The notes under the pieces were generated by a model. That model was not told the origin of the DNA and searched no databases. It saw only the letters and a list, made by a program, of their open reading frames with translations. Position numbers and translations under genes: made by a program. Positions 11,338-23,769 of a DNA stretch of 64,000 nucleotides are shown in pieces; positions within the stretch are counted from its first letter, which is position 1; every line of letters begins with the position of its first letter. This DNA is from Casuarius casuarius (taxonomy: Eukaryota; Chordata; Aves; Casuariiformes; Casuariidae): NCBI GenBank assembly GCA_003342895.1, contig PTFA01000086.1, positions 1,989,199 to 2,053,198 on the forward strand, in the 5' to 3' direction.

Positions 11338-11790
11338 GGGCCTGGCAAGGGGCACCCGGCTTGCGCAGTNGGAGACAGACCCAGGCGTAAACTGCCCAGG
11401 CAGCACAGAAATCGCCCCAGGATGTGAATCCCAAACTCGGGCGCCTCTGCGTTGAACAGCACTCAGGTTTTAGGGACTGACTACAGCAGATACGAGCAGT
11501 AGATGGAAAATANAGGTAGTCTTTGAAGCCCTTATAGCGCGGCATTTTAATTACTCTTGTTCAGACCTCAGCAGTTTCAGTCTGCGGGGCTCCACGGGAA
11601 AAAAAAAAATTGCGTCGTTTGATTGTTTCCTTTCACAGGGTTTTCTCACCCTTTCGCATTTCCCATTTGCGTGTGTTTTGGCAGGGGCGAGNGGCTGCTC
11701 CGGAGGCCCCATGAGCGGGACGCACCGCAGCGGGGCCGCACTCTGCTCCACTTGGCCCCGCGCGCAGCGCAAGCACGTTCTGGCTCTGCA
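11338..11790. other. Two adjoining CpG-rich patches
   Basis: GC-rich, CpG-bearing stretches at about 11338-11465 and 11680-11790 flank a pyrimidine/AT-rich section. Three isolated N bases (11370, 11513, 11692) fall here. Several overlapping frames on both strands read through the Ns, and none resembles a known protein. Confidence 0.45.
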
Positions 11791-11799
11791 GCATCACTT

Positions 11800-12400
11800 C
11801 AACCCAGATTTGCTTCCTCCGGGAAGTCACAATCCTGGTCCAATTTACTTTCTGTATAGACAAGCTTCAGTCAAAACTTTGCCTAGGTTTAAAGGGATGT
11901 TTGATACAATAGTTTCATCCCGCTCTACTTTCAACCGCTGCTCTGAAAACCTCTCTCCTCCTGAATCCTGTCTCTCTCATTTTTTCGCTTCTGTCAGTTG
12001 TTATTCAAGTTTCCTTCAAATTTAGTCTTGTCTGAAGGCAGAATCAAGCTCTCACTTTTCCCAGGAACGCATAGGTTTTGTGACAAGATATACAAACAGT
12101 TCTGATCATCAGTAAAATTTACTGCTCCACAATATCGCGGTTTTAATTAGCAGGAAAGTGAAACGCTACCTCTGTTGCTGCCGCGTGGTTAGAGTACGGC
12201 TTTGTGGCACCTGCGGGGTGGCTCTCGCGCGTACTCCGGATAACGATGGCATGCCTACCTGCACTTACAGAAGCATGAGGGCATGAGGGATTTGTTGGAA
12301 ATACTGCAAACAAGAATGACAGGAAAACGCTCAATTGTTTTCTCCCACCCACGAAGGGTGGCTCAGCTTTTGTGGTGCACCCCAGATACGGTAAAATGTG
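11800..12400. other. Non-coding DNA
   Basis: Mixed composition with a small CpG cluster at about 12180-12240. No recognisable exon, repeat or RNA gene. Confidence 0.65.
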
Positions 12401-12419
12401 TTTTTCCTCTTGCTACTTA

Positions 12420-12960
12420 ACTGCGCAGGACTTTCCCCTGCTTTAGTGAGTCCTCGCCAGCCCCGAGTTGCTCGAGGAAGGGCACCTCGGTACAACTGCC
12501 TGCCAAGCTCCTCGCACGGGCGCTCCTTGACTTGCAGCCAAAGCGGCCTGGGAAAGCGAAGGATGCGGCCAACCTGGAGCAGATGTGGAGCAGCTCTTGG
12601 CAACCTCTCAGGCCACGAGAGCAGCAGCGGCAGGCACCGCCGTTCGCCCTGTTGCTGCGAGCCCGGGCTGCTCATCCCATCCGGCTCCATCGGGCAAGGG
12701 AGAGAGGGGACCTGCGAGGAGCCCTTGGCTGTCTGCAAGATCCTAGCAGATTCGCTCTTCCCGCACTGGCCCCTGCTCTCAGCTCCCCAACGTATCTTTG
12801 GGTAGCTGGTAGCAAAAAATGCAACACAGAGCACTGCAAAGTCCGTGGCCTGGTAGAGACCTGGCGGCTGCTGCTGCTGCCGGTGGTGCTGCGGTCCTCC
12901 TGGCAAAGGCGCTGGGGAGCCTCTGCACTAGCCCCGGTCCCTGCAGGCTGTNTGGTGCCT
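12420..12960. other. Largest CpG/GC-rich patch
   Basis: About 540 bp of GC-rich DNA with frequent CpG. It carries the longest open frame in the window (minus strand 12331-12906, 191 codons) plus two overlapping plus-strand frames (12398-12805 and 12532-13038). Their mutual overlap, low-complexity composition (runs of Q, P, R and S) and lack of any domain indicate chance frames. By length and CpG content it is the best CpG-island candidate in the first half of the window. Confidence 0.5.
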
Positions 12961-15900
12961 TGGAAATGTCCCATGCCAAAAAATGGTCATAATGTAATAA
13001 AAATGATAATACTGAATAGCTCTGTTCAGCTAGAGTAAGCTGCTGAGCCCTAGTGGTGTGTGCTGTGCGGGTCTATGTGGAAGACCTCAGAGTCTGTGCT
13101 CAGTCGAGCTGTTTTGGGGCACCAGTCTGGTGGAACGGGTGTTCCCTACCGCCACGATAATAGTACAGGGGAGGAAGACAGAGCTGGCTGTGCCTCGCTG
13201 CTCCCTTTCTCTCCAGACACAACCTGTGCTCTGTAAACACAGCTCCTGCCATCTAGAGCAGGAACTATGGAGAGGTGTGGAGGAGCAGGGACAAACTGGG
13301 AAAAATGGGAGAAAGCCCTCATGATCCCTTTGTGCTGCAGTGCCTGAACTGGGCAAAGCAGAATTCCCCCCGGCTGTGATGAAAGAGGAGAGGATGCTCA
13401 AGGGACTCCGTGCTACAAACAAATGATCTCACTCCCAGCTCACTTTCTTGTCGTAGCGAACAGAAATCTGCAGAATGAGAGGCGAAGTCTGACTTGCAAT
13501 CAATCTTCATTAAGAGTCAGATTCTTTCACTCCAGCTCTATAAACAGTATTTTTGTGAATTAAAAATAACATCGTGTTAATTACGGTTCTGCATTACCTC
13601 CTCTTGTTACGGCATGTTAGGCATACTCCTACTTTACCATGCACTAGGATGCCAATAACTCTTCGACAGTTCAGCTCTCCTCTGGAGCTTCCACAGAGCC
13701 GCGGTCCCATCCTCAGCAGAACAACCGCTCTGTCTAGATGATGGCACATCAAATATGCCCTCATAAAGTTCAGCATCTCCTGCCTGTGCCATATTGTGTA
13801 CGAGCTTAAATGGCACAATATTCCAAATCTGCCACCTACTTTAGAGCGCTGTCTTTGAAATTGTCCCAAATTTTCTTCTCCAGTGACCTATCGATATATC
13901 AAGTTCAGACAAGCAGTAACTCTGCAGCCCTATATTATGTTCCTTCCCTTTCAACTCTAGTTAAAGCCTCTTCCTTGGAAATTCAGCCTTTTGGTTGCTC
14001 TTCTTTGTTAACGGTTGGGAAAGGGGGGTTGAATACGGATTCATACTGTACTGATACAAAGCAGTGTCTATGTCCTGTGATTGCATATTAGCAAATTAGC
14101 CTTCTGGGTCCTCACATCATCTTGGTATGTTGCCCATGAATTCCAATAACATACGGTGTTGAACTCCAGCCAAGACACACAACGCTAGGTACAGTTCAGT
14201 GTGAGTCCAATGACAACGCAGTGTAGTCAGCAGCCTCNTTCACAACAAGCTTAAAGTCAGCTCTCACTGGGACCTTGAGGGGTAGAGCTAAGAATCAGAC
14301 TATACCCGAGAGAAAGAACCGGAGGGTTTGTCCATGCCCGAGAGCCTAAATAACGAATCTACTTTCTGTTTAACATGCCATGAATTAGGGACATCACAGA
14401 AGTATTTTCCAATATGGGCTGTTGACACCTAGTGATGTAAATTGTGCTGAATGCACCAGTACCAATAAGCAGGCTTCATCCCAGGTTTTAGTACATCTCA
14501 CATTCTATTTTTTAAATCTAAAGCTGACAAGGAAGTAATATTCCATTCACTGCACATTTATAATACCATCTTTGGAGCCAGGCTCTGAAAGCAATATTTC
14601 TAAAGTGGTGTTAACAGGACTCAGGTGACATGCTGGATACCCAGGACAGTGTGTGCTGTGGAGAGCTGCAGCCTCATGCTAGGATGTAATTTCCCAATGG
14701 AAGTTACGAAATCCACATGTCTGCAAGTTCTGTTTTGGCCATCTAACCACAGAAATTGTTCCTAACAACAAGAATGAGATAGGATCAAGACATTACATGT
14801 CAGCAGAAAGTTCCTCTCCTTCTCCCCACTCCACTGCACATTCAGATTTCACAAAACTTTGGTAGGAATTTCCATGACTCATTCAACAGTAACCCATCTT
14901 TCATTGCTTTATTTGCAACACTTACTATAAAAGACTGAAAATCAGGATTTCTTCTTGTGCTTAAACAGTGAATTCATCTTCATGCCTAAAGCATTTGTAT
15001 AGGATCACGAGCTACTTACTCATTTGGGTACATCCCCAAAGCAGTGTGGACATAGGCACAAATCTACTCAGTACATAATTGCATTTGCTGCAAACCTTTT
15101 TTCACACAGAAATTTAAAGTGCAGAGGGACTGCAGTATATTGGTGCATAGAAATATGGGCAGTCTAGTTCAATGAATTCCTAACTGGGTAGAATAAGCAA
15201 CCACACATGAATTAGAGTTACACAGGCTGTCTGCAAATAAATATTTGTTAAACAACACAGAGATAGGCAGACCTGTGAGCTATTTAGGTAGAACAGTAAT
15301 GAGTTCCATATACGGACTCATATAGATGGTAAGTGTGTTGAAAATGCCTAGACTGACAAAACTATTTTAGATAGAGAAACTGGAACTTGATGCAGAAAGA
15401 GCAAGGCATACGGGAACAAATAAGCAAAATTCACAGAAAGAAAGAAAGAGTGAAAGAAAGAACGAAAGAAAAAAAAGAAAATTCCCCTACAGGTTTAGCT
15501 GATAATGTCAACAAGCATCATTCTTACTGCTCTCTCAGTATATGTCAAGTCCTCTATTGCTTCTAATCTGTTGTAAGCTATATTCTCTATAGACAGATAT
15601 AACACCAGAGGAGAACATTAAGACCACCTATTCATATTTTTTTGACATCTGAAGTACAGTCAGACCTCAGTAGGACTTCAGCTTTGGCACAGAGTGAATC
15701 TGTGATCTTATCAAATATGCAATCCCACATAAAGCAACTGCTGAGCTGCACAAGAGTCACATAAATATTAAAACGTTCAGAACGGTTAACTCATCAAACA
15801 AGCTGCCTGTCTGGACAGATGGACGGAAGGACGGAGGAATACATCATGCAAAATCTTGAATTCAGANTATACGAAGTGTTCTAAGAAATGAGACACACAC

Positions 15901-16430
15901 ATACAAAAAACCTTGCATTCACTACATATGTGGTCATCACTGCTTTTAATCAGGGAAGGTTTAAATCAAATTTCCCTGGAGTGTGATTCCTAAGGAGAGC
16001 ATGATAGAGGGTATGTGTGAGGGTGCTGACTGGGGAGCCGATTTATTTCAGAGCCAGTGTGAGCCTGCAATGAACCTCCTGGGAAAAACACAGGCGAAGA
16101 GGAGATGTGTTATTTTGTAAACACCAGGTGAAGGCTATCTAGTGAGCAGGGGTTGCAGTATTTTCCATCCTCCTGCTCCTCTGAAGCAGGTGGAGCCATC
16201 TTTTACCAAACCCAAAAGACAGTCGAGCAATGCCTGTTCCTGACCTGCTCAGCAGCTCAAGAAGGTGGCAGTTATCGCAAGTTGAATGTATTTGTTTGCT
16301 CGTATTTTATGGCTTCTTGTTACTGGAGAAACTTAGCACCTAACACACGCGTTTAACAACAGTGTCCCAAAAGGAAAGATAATAAACATTTCCCAGAGAG
16401 CTGGAAGGGACGTTTGGGCCTGTTTTTCAG
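12960..16430. other. Non-coding DNA
   Basis: No recognised gene. A pyrimidine-rich acceptor-like site (CCCTTTCTCTCCAG) ends at 13216, but no donor fits after it. A polypurine GAAA tract lies at 15436-15481. The minus-strand frame 13594-13869 (91 codons) matches nothing I know. Confidence 0.65.
15436..15481 (+). repeat. Imperfect (GAAA)n polypurine tract
   Basis: Forty-six bases of almost pure purine on the plus strand, built from GAAA units with a few interruptions (one T and one C). Mirror-like polypurine tracts can adopt triplex (H-DNA) structure. It may be a simple microsatellite. Confidence 0.95.
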
Positions 16431-16439
16431 AGGTACTGA

Positions 16440-16800
16440 GTGGCCTCTGCTCCCTCCGGGCTGGGCCAGGGCTCCGGCGGGTCTGGCAAGGAGCCTGAAG
16501 GGCTTCTCCGTCCCCCGAAGGGCTCCGAGGACGCCCGTCCGTAGGTGTCCCAGCGGTGCTCAGCACCGCCGCGCAGCCCAAAGGGAGTTTGCCAATGCTG
16601 TGAGACAGCGTGCGGTCCTATATACAGGGATTTTTTGGCTTGCCCGTCGCAGCCTTCCTTCCTCGAGGCGGTGGCGGTCNCTTCCCTGGGGCAGCCGGCC
16701 CCGGCGGCGGCCGGCGGAGGGGAGCGAGGGCTCGGGAAGCCTGGCAGTACCATCTAGTGGGTGCTGCCTCGCGCGCGCAGCCTGCTCCCGAGGAGGAGGG
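16440..16800. other. CpG-rich patch
   Basis: GC-rich, CpG-dense sequence (for example CCCCGGCGGCGGCCGGCGG near 16700) with an N at 16680. Plus-strand frame 16414-16875 (153 codons) and three overlapping frames on both strands are open. They are rich in R, P, A and G and are unrecognisable. The patch is followed by a purine-rich run (GGAGAAAAGAGGACAG). It could be a CpG island or promoter, but no core promoter element is clear. Confidence 0.5.
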
Positions 16801-17689
16801 AGAAAAGAGGACAGAGAGCAGAGAAATAAAACATTCTTTATCACTGTTCTTGACAGGTATTATATTGTACTATAGTGCCATTTGTTTAGTTACTGCTACA
16901 GCAAGTGCTGTGCAGAAATCTTATAAGCAGCCATATGGCACCTCTGAATGAAAGCCATTATGCTTTTATGAGTAACCCACACTGTCTCTGCTAAGGGAAA
17001 GAACCTCCGTTTTCACCAAATGTCATTTTCTTATTCTGAAAGGAAGAAAATATTTCTGACTTTCACTGAACTCCACAAACCCAAGCTGATTCTCCTCTCC
17101 TGACAGTGTTTGCACAGCTCTAACCCCAGCGGAGGGCTCAAATACCCACCAGGTATTTCACTACTGACATTTGCCTGTTTCTATCCTCGTGCTTTTCAAC
17201 NTCGCCATCTTAAACAACACTGTCTCTAATATTGCAGTCTATAGTAACTAGTTCATTAACATTTTACAGTTTACCATTCATTATATTTGACAGCAACTGT
17301 CCAGCCATTGTTAGCACTATTTTTAAAAAGAGTAACGGACCGTTAGGAACGGAAGATGTATTCTCTAAACAGGGTAAAAAAACCCAAGTCATTAAAAACT
17401 GCTAGTACCTAGATGCAACATCTGGACTGCACCTCTCAGATTAGCTCTGTGCTCTGCTTTGAGAAGTGTGGAGCACAAGTTTTTCTGGCAACTGGAATGA
17501 GCTATTTTCTTCCATCTCAGTTTCTGTTTCCAACTCTCCTTTATGTGTTAAAAGTGATATGTTGTATTCTGGGGATTTGTTTGTTAAATAGTAAACAAGG
17601 GTCTTCAACATACTAGTCAAGGAGCCACAAGCAAAGAATATTTGTTAAAGGAAGATATTTCTGCACCATGTCAGCTACTTAACTTCTTT

Positions 17690-17815
17690 TAAAACTGTGT
17701 ATACTTGCGTGCCTGATTTGTGTGCAAAATGATTGTGATTACAGGCACAGTTTTAGAAAATGCATTCTAAAAATGCATGTAGAAAAGTGCAAATCAGGCA
17801 TGTAAATATGAATAT
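17690..17815 (+). repeat. Possible old interspersed repeat with internal palindrome
   Basis: The stretch holds an inverted repeat, ATGCATT (17760-17766) / AATGCAT (17772-17778), and the word AAATCAGGCATGTAA (17791-17805). The same 15-mer recurs at 51176-51190 in a similar TGTGCACA-rich setting. One shared 15-mer in 64 kb of AT-rich DNA is close to chance expectation, so membership of one repeat family is tentative. Confidence 0.3.
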
Positions 17816-18059
17816 TTTTGTATGCAATGGCCTTTAAATATACCGGTCACTTGTCCACTTGCAGTATCTGTATACATATGTGTTTGCCTTTCTGCTTTTA
17901 GTATGTCATCTTCATTTATCGAAAAATAATAAAAACTACATAAAATAAAGCCTATATGGAGATGTGTTCTTAAAAGTAATCTAAATAATCTCACTTTACT
18001 GCTCTGGATAATTAACACTCTTCAACAAGAACTTTCCTTTAAATATCAGTCTTCTTTTA

Positions 18060-18600
18060 GAGAGATTTGCCATTTTACTGCATTCATTATACACACCACA
18101 CTAAAGTCAAGCCATGTACCAGAAATACTGCAGGGATCACGCAGAATGTAATTGCTCTAATGCTTTGCATATTTATGTTTGAGACCTTTTTATGAAGTGT
18201 TACTTTAAAAAAAGAAGGATCAGTTCATCTTTAAAAGGGAGTGATTGATTGCTGCCAGTCAGGCATTCCTTCATTCTTGGCTTCTCTCTTAGTCTCTGTA
18301 ATAAGTTTTTCACGAACACCAGCCCGCTATTAAAGAACGGTATTCATCATAAGCCAAGCAGAGAGGAGGCAGACTTTGATGGGCACAATACCATATTTCA
18401 ATCTACAGTGTCCTTTTTGTTAAACTTGATCTGCTGCCTCATTAGCGTTAGAGCAAAAATACACAAAGCCTTTTGTAAATATTAATCAGAAATGTACAAA
18501 ACCCCTCTCCAGACTAAATAGCTTATTATTGGGCTCTCTCCAGGTGATAATATCTAACTAAAAAATTCTGTCTGTCTAAACTGTGGGAGAAAAATACGTT
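18060..18600. promoter_or_regulatory. Possible conserved non-coding element (candidate enhancer)
   Basis: A low-repeat stretch contains an octamer-like word CTTTGCAT (18163-18170, one mismatch from ATTTGCAT), the word CATTAGCGTTAG near 18440 and GTAATTGCTCTAATG just before the octamer-like site. The texture resembles vertebrate developmental enhancers. The assignment is inference and needs an alignment. Confidence 0.22.
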
Positions 18601-21256
18601 TTTATGTACATTTTATGTAGCACTCTTACAAGGATAAGTGTTTTAAGTAAATGCATTTCTTTACTTTTTTCCATGTTTTTTACATCCATCCTTCACAGAG
18701 AGGAAATACACAGCCCTGCCGTTTATTGTAGGCTGCAGCATTCATCTGAGCAGTATGAGGTTTAAATTCCTGATATCCAGGTTTATTTCTGGCACTGCTG
18801 ATTAATATAAGAGTGCTTTTTCATGTTTTCCTGCTGAGCTTAAACTTTATAGATGTGAGGCTGTNACTTAAGGCATACTGAATTAACAACACATGCTTTA
18901 GGCTAGTAAATATGGCACTACAGAGGAGTTCCCCTAATCATGGTCCAGATGGGTTCGAAAAGCAGGACTTGGTTTTCTGCACTTCAGAAGGTCTCTGTCA
19001 GGACAAGGACGCTTCAGGATTTTGTTGCTGTTGTTAATTGTTGTGTTTTCTGGGTTTTTTAATTAAAATTGTCAGCTTTTTTGAGCAGGATGTATTGGTA
19101 AACTTCATCACTGCTAGGGAGATCCAACAAAATGAAAGTTCCTTGCGCAAAAGTTTTCACTAAGACAACAACTCGAGCTTATGAAATCAATTTTCTTTGT
19201 ATAATTACTGGTACCAGGCCAAAGCTGAAACTTTGGGAAGCTTAAACTCAAATCCTGTCCTGTTAAAGCATTCCCTTGAAGTTTGCAATGAACATTAAAA
19301 AAAAAAGCCATCTGTAAAAATTGGATTAGTCACATAACTTCTAAAATCAAAGCTCAACGGTCAGTATATTCAGAGTCTCTTTGTTAGTGTAAACAACATA
19401 AATGCTCTTAAATTCTTAAGTGTCTCTAAAAATCATTTTGCAGAAACAATTTCTGTAGTCATCGTTGGGCTCAATTCTGGAAACCTTTCTTTAAGANGTA
19501 GTTTCCTGAATGAAGCCACTCTTACAAGCAAAGCCACACGTTGTGCAAGTCTTTTCAAAGCCAGCCCCACTTATAGTTAATTTATTGGATCAAAAAGACT
19601 TTTGGGCCCTTCATAGCAAAACCACTTCAGGCAGAACTCATCTTAAAAGCAGCGAGTGAGCACTCGTGTGAGATGGACAGCTGGACAATCTGTAAGTGAA
19701 ATTAATGTAGTATTGGCATTTGCAGAGCTCCAATAGCTACAGCCTATTTGGTTGCAAAGTCGAGGAGGCAGGGACACTGCTTTTGTCCATGTCCATGCAA
19801 CACCCAGCCCAGCACAGCCCTCAGCAGAGCTGGAGCCCCAGGAGTCAAAGTCATATAGATCCCACAAACTCTGCAATAAGGACTGCATTTCTAACCACTG
19901 CTTTCCATGTGCATTTAAGAAACTTTGCAAGGATTTGTCTGAAAAGTTTGTGGTAACTATGCAGGCAAATAGGCATGTAAACACCTTGAAAATATAAGTG
20001 GATTCAGCTTTCGGATTTGTAACTCTTGGTATTGGCTGCCCAGAGTTGTTTGCGGCAGGTATTTAGTGTACATTTTACCCNCCTTGAGATTGCATTTGAA
20101 TCATGTTAAGTGCTAGTCTGATAGTTTAGCAATAAGAGGCACCATTCACATGCACGTGAAACCACTGATGATAAACTGTGTCCCTCCCCATCAGGTCAGC
20201 CAAACTAAGTCCCCAGAACCGGAGAGTAAGCAAAACACAGAAGGCTTGTTTAATTTTCTTTTTCTCTACTGATACTGTTTTCACAACCTGACAACCTGGT
20301 AAAATAATTCTGATTGTATTTTGGATTGATAGCAGCATTTTTCTCAGAATGCTTAGGAAGAACAGTTTTGTTTCTCTATTGCAACAAGGGTGTTTTACAC
20401 TGATGGCACCAAATAATGTGACCTATAATGCATAAAATTCAATGGTAAAACTATCCGAAACTTTGTACCCTAAAAGAAAATTGATGACAAATGTTTGGGT
20501 TCCATTTTTGTATCGTATTACAGTGCATCGACAGAGATGATTCAATAGAAAGCAATTAAAAAGGCCACTGAGAAAGTCAGTAGTTATATTTGCAGATGAT
20601 GCTTCAGGAGGAGGAGACTGGCTTTTAACAGTACCCCAGAGAAACAGCTACGCGAGGAACAAAAGAACGGGCTTGCCTAAGACAACTACATTCAGCCTTG
20701 ACCCCCAGCTCCAAGTGGAACTGAAATAAGTGTTTCTTGATGTTCAAAATCAGCCAGCTTTTGTCTTTTTAATCACGCATATATTTCTCGACTTCACCGC
20801 AAGTTAGAGGTAGGGAGCCAGTGGAGGGAGCCTGGTGCTCCCTGAAGCAAGACCCCATTGCAGTCTTTACCCCAGGAGGCTGGGAAGCAGCAGAGGTGGG
20901 AAGAGTTTGGCTGCTTAGCCAGGGTTTGGATTAGTGCTTAAGGCAGCCACAGAGGGGTCCCAACCTTCCGAGTTTTCTACCTGCTAGATAAAACAGGCTC
21001 CTAGNCCATTCCTGTCTTCTGAGCAGAGAGGTCCTCCCTTAGAATGGATCGAACATTTGTTTTCAGGAAGACTTACTCTCCTCTGTAAAAAACACCCTGC
21101 ATTAGGTCCTGCCTTACAGTCAAATGCTGTGAAATAAATTAAAAGAGCATGCAATCAGTTCAAAATGACTGTAATTAGGCAATCAAATAGCCATAGGAAG
21201 CAGAAATCATCAATGTCTATAGCTAGTTCATTTTGTCAGTGGATTTATTTGCAAGG

Positions 21257-21267
21257 TTTTTTTTTTT
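21257..21267 (+). repeat. Poly(T) run, T11
   Basis: Eleven consecutive T after GCAAGG. It is a simple mononucleotide repeat with no recognisable element attached. Confidence 0.95.
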
Positions 21268-21949
21268 AATGTAATCCTAAGATAATAGACCAAAATTTAA
21301 AAAGGAATAATATCAATTCACCAGCATCCTTCTTACGTACATCTCATGAGACTGTCTATTAACCCCAGCAATTACCTGGGGGCTTCATGCCTACCAGCTG
21401 CCTATGATAACTCCTGGTCAGCAAGGTACGTCCAAGGTACAAACACCCNTGTGCAGGGTCTACAAAGTCCCAGCGCGAAACACAGAGCTAGCCTCTCTCC
21501 CCATCAATGAAACAGGAGTGGTAGAAATATTTGCAAATTTTTAACTTAAAGTCTAGGAAAATCCCAGTGTACAATTAAATAAAACTCATCAAAAACACAA
21601 CCAAACCATATCCTTCCTGTAATAAAAAGAAGGCAAACAATATGCCCTTATACACGTTTATGCATACCTTTGTAACTGCAGGCTTCCTGCTCATGAGTTG
21701 CCCTGCCAAGAATCATGTATCCTGTGATGAAATTTCTCAATAAATAAAGTGACTTCATTATTGAAAAGCTTAACTGTAGTTGTGTGTGCAGTTTTTAATG
21801 CAGTACCAGCCCTAAAGTGCTGATGAGAGAAAACCCAGATGCAGGGAGACATTCAAGTTGGAGCCAGGACATTTTAAGGGTTGCAAAGTTTCATTAGCTG
21901 AGCTGTGGATCGATTGGTAGATTTAAAACACTGTATTTGTTCCTGGTGG

Positions 21950-22022
21950 AATCAGCTCCTCCACTGGTGTAAATCAGCACAGGGTAATGTAAATCTTTGC
22001 ATTAGCTGAGGATCAGGCTCAT
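21950..22022 (+). repeat. Sauropsid-type foldback repeat relic
   Basis: A left arm, CCACTGGTGTAAATCAGCAC, is followed by a decayed right arm and the tail GCTGAGGATCAGGCTC. I recall a common short interspersed repeat of turtles, crocodilians and birds in which GGTGTAAATCAGC is mirrored by GCTGATTTACACC and ends in AGGATCTGGCCC. The right arm here (AATGTAAATCTTTGCATTAGC) is strongly diverged. Confidence 0.5.
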
Positions 22023-22438
22023 AATTTATTGTGTCTTGTACAAAACGAGAAGAGACTCAGGATATTCACAGGTAGATCACCATCATTTCACCTCTGGGAC
22101 CGAAGTTGTTTGTAGGGACTCTGGGATAAGGGCTGGATNGATTCCAAGTTCATTATTGTAGCCTGATTTGTGGTTAAAACATGTTAAGCTTAAATATTAA
22201 GCAAATACATCAGAGGAGGATTTACAGCTGTCCAAGGACACAGTAAACTGTAACACAAGCTCCTAGACTGTATTAAATTTGAATCCCCACAGTTTCTTCT
22301 GCTAGGGAATAGAACAAGCAAATCAAGTAATTCCTGGGACACATTAAGGATAGGCTTGCTATAAATTCCCTCAAACTCAATTGTCTGTGCCCAGACTGGA
22401 GCCATCAGCTCCTATTTGAGGCTTTGGTATTCTGAAGC

Positions 22439-22451
22439 TTTTTTTTTTTTT
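22439..22451 (+). repeat. Poly(T) run, T13
   Basis: Thirteen T following GAAGC. It could be the reversed tail of a retroposon on the minus strand, but no body is recognisable nearby. Confidence 0.95.
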
Positions 22452-22825
22452 CTGGAAAATTTCAAACAAAGCATATTCTTTTGACTTCCCAGCAACAGAG
22501 AGGACAAAGAGATATTTTAAAGTGAGTCCAAAGGGCGTTAAACTACCTCCCACCCATCCTCAGCATTATTATAACAACTAATAGACTGTTGGTGTGCTGG
22601 ACCTGTTTTAGTGGATGAATCACTGCTCAGTTTTGGCCCCAGTGGAGTGCTACAGACACTGAACTGTGTGGGAAGTCAGCTGTCAGGCTGATGCAACAAG
22701 TCAGAGTTTACCAATCTGTTCTCAAAAACCCACAACTGGCAAAATGCTTCACATTACGTCAAAGTACTGAAAACAAGGCAGGAAGAGAGACAATGCACAC
22801 AGGCATACCGCTGCTTCCATCCTCT

Positions 22826-23110
22826 CGACTTACGCCTCCCAACCCACGGCGAGTGCCTCCTGGGGGATCTGCCAGCTGGTGGCAAGACACCAAAAGTTCG
22901 GTGAAGGACCGAGCTTGCTCCTGAAGTGGGATGTGGATGGCTGCGCGCGGTGCCAAGGCCCCCCCATACAACGCTCGAGGAGAGCGAATCTGTCAGAACG
23001 GCGTCCAAATCAGTTAATGCATGCTGCCCTGAGGCAGGCTGGAGTCAAGCGCGCTGCAAACAGCTGCCTAGGACTACCCAGCGAACGGCTCAGAGCCAGG
23101 GCTGACTCCT
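22826..23110. other. CpG-rich patch
   Basis: Moderately CpG-rich sequence (for example GGCTGCGCGCGGTGCC near 22940, then CAAGCGCGCTGC near 23047). Overlapping frames of under 85 codons on both strands are unrecognisable. Confidence 0.45.
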
Positions 23111-23282
23111 AAGGCTTGTCTTCCAGACACCTCACGTTAGGCTGCAGGGTGGTGGCTCTTCCCAATCGGGGATCCAGTCTGGAAGCTGCTCCAGAAAGGA
23201 GTAACTTCTGCCTTTCTTCTCAAAGAATTTAGCAAGGCTCATTCCTCTTAAAAATGCAGCCAGTGGAGCAGGAATATTAACT

Positions 23283-23380
23283 TTCTGGTAGTAGCCTTGC
23301 AGTTAACACATTCACCCAGGACATGGGAAACCCAGGTCCGTTCACTCCTCTGCCTCAGGGGGTTAAACCCNCATCGATGG
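23283..23380 (+). mobile_element. tRNA-derived SINE relic
   Basis: The order TTGCAGTTAACACATTCACC, CAGGACATGGGAAACCCAGG and CCTCTGCCTCAGGGGGTTAA follows the head of the ancient sauropsid tRNA-derived SINE (box-A-like GTTAGAGCACTCACC, then GGGAGACCCAGGTTC, then CTCTGCCTGAGGG), in plus orientation. Many differences and the N at 23371 show it is old and inactive. The comparison is from memory. Confidence 0.55.
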
Positions 23381-23769
23381 GGGTGCCCCAACCAACTCTA
23401 CTGGGGTTCCTGGCTTTGGAAGGGGGGCTCTTCTGCGAAAGCTGTTTCACTGCACACAGAATAATTCAAACTTAATTGGGCCAGAGGGACGCAGAAGGGG
23501 ATCAGTCCTGCTTCTGGTCCCTGCTCACAGAACTTTATAGCCTTCTTCTTTGGAGTCATTAGATAAAATTTAGGAATAGTCCTGGGAGCCAGGTCAGCAT
23601 CCATAATTGATTCTCCTCAGTAAACTGTCACCACCAGATGACAAAGGCATCCTCCTATTTTAGTGTTCTTTCCCTCTCTTTTGCTGCATCAATTAATCTT
23701 AAATTTTTCTTCGTAGCTGCATAGCTTCAGCTGNTGGAGACTACCTTCTCCCTGTTCACCAAGAGGCTG

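Larger units (their letters stand above)
16800..22820. other. AT-rich non-coding DNA
   Basis: No coding exon is recognised over 6 kb. Sub-features are an inverted repeat at 17760-17778, an enhancer-like stretch at 18060-18600, T11 (21257-21267), T13 (22439-22451) and a foldback repeat relic at 21950-22022. Open frames are under 115 codons and unremarkable. Confidence 0.7.

Noticed and set aside
12331..12906. Longest open frame in the window (191 codons, minus strand)
   Set aside because: It lies in the largest GC-rich patch, overlaps two long plus-strand frames, has low-complexity composition and shows no domain I know. GC richness explains the lack of stops.
16414..16875. 153-codon plus-strand frame
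   Set aside because: GC-rich, arginine/proline-rich, crosses an N, and four frames overlap on both strands.
17791..17805. 15-mer shared with 51176-51190 as proof of a repeat family
   Set aside because: About one or two shared 15-mers are expected by chance in a window of this size and AT content, so the match alone proves nothing.
23631..23644. CTCF site (CCACCAGATGACAA)
   Set aside because: It differs from the consensus at an important G in the core; similar near-matches at 36798 and 39716 show such words arise by chance.
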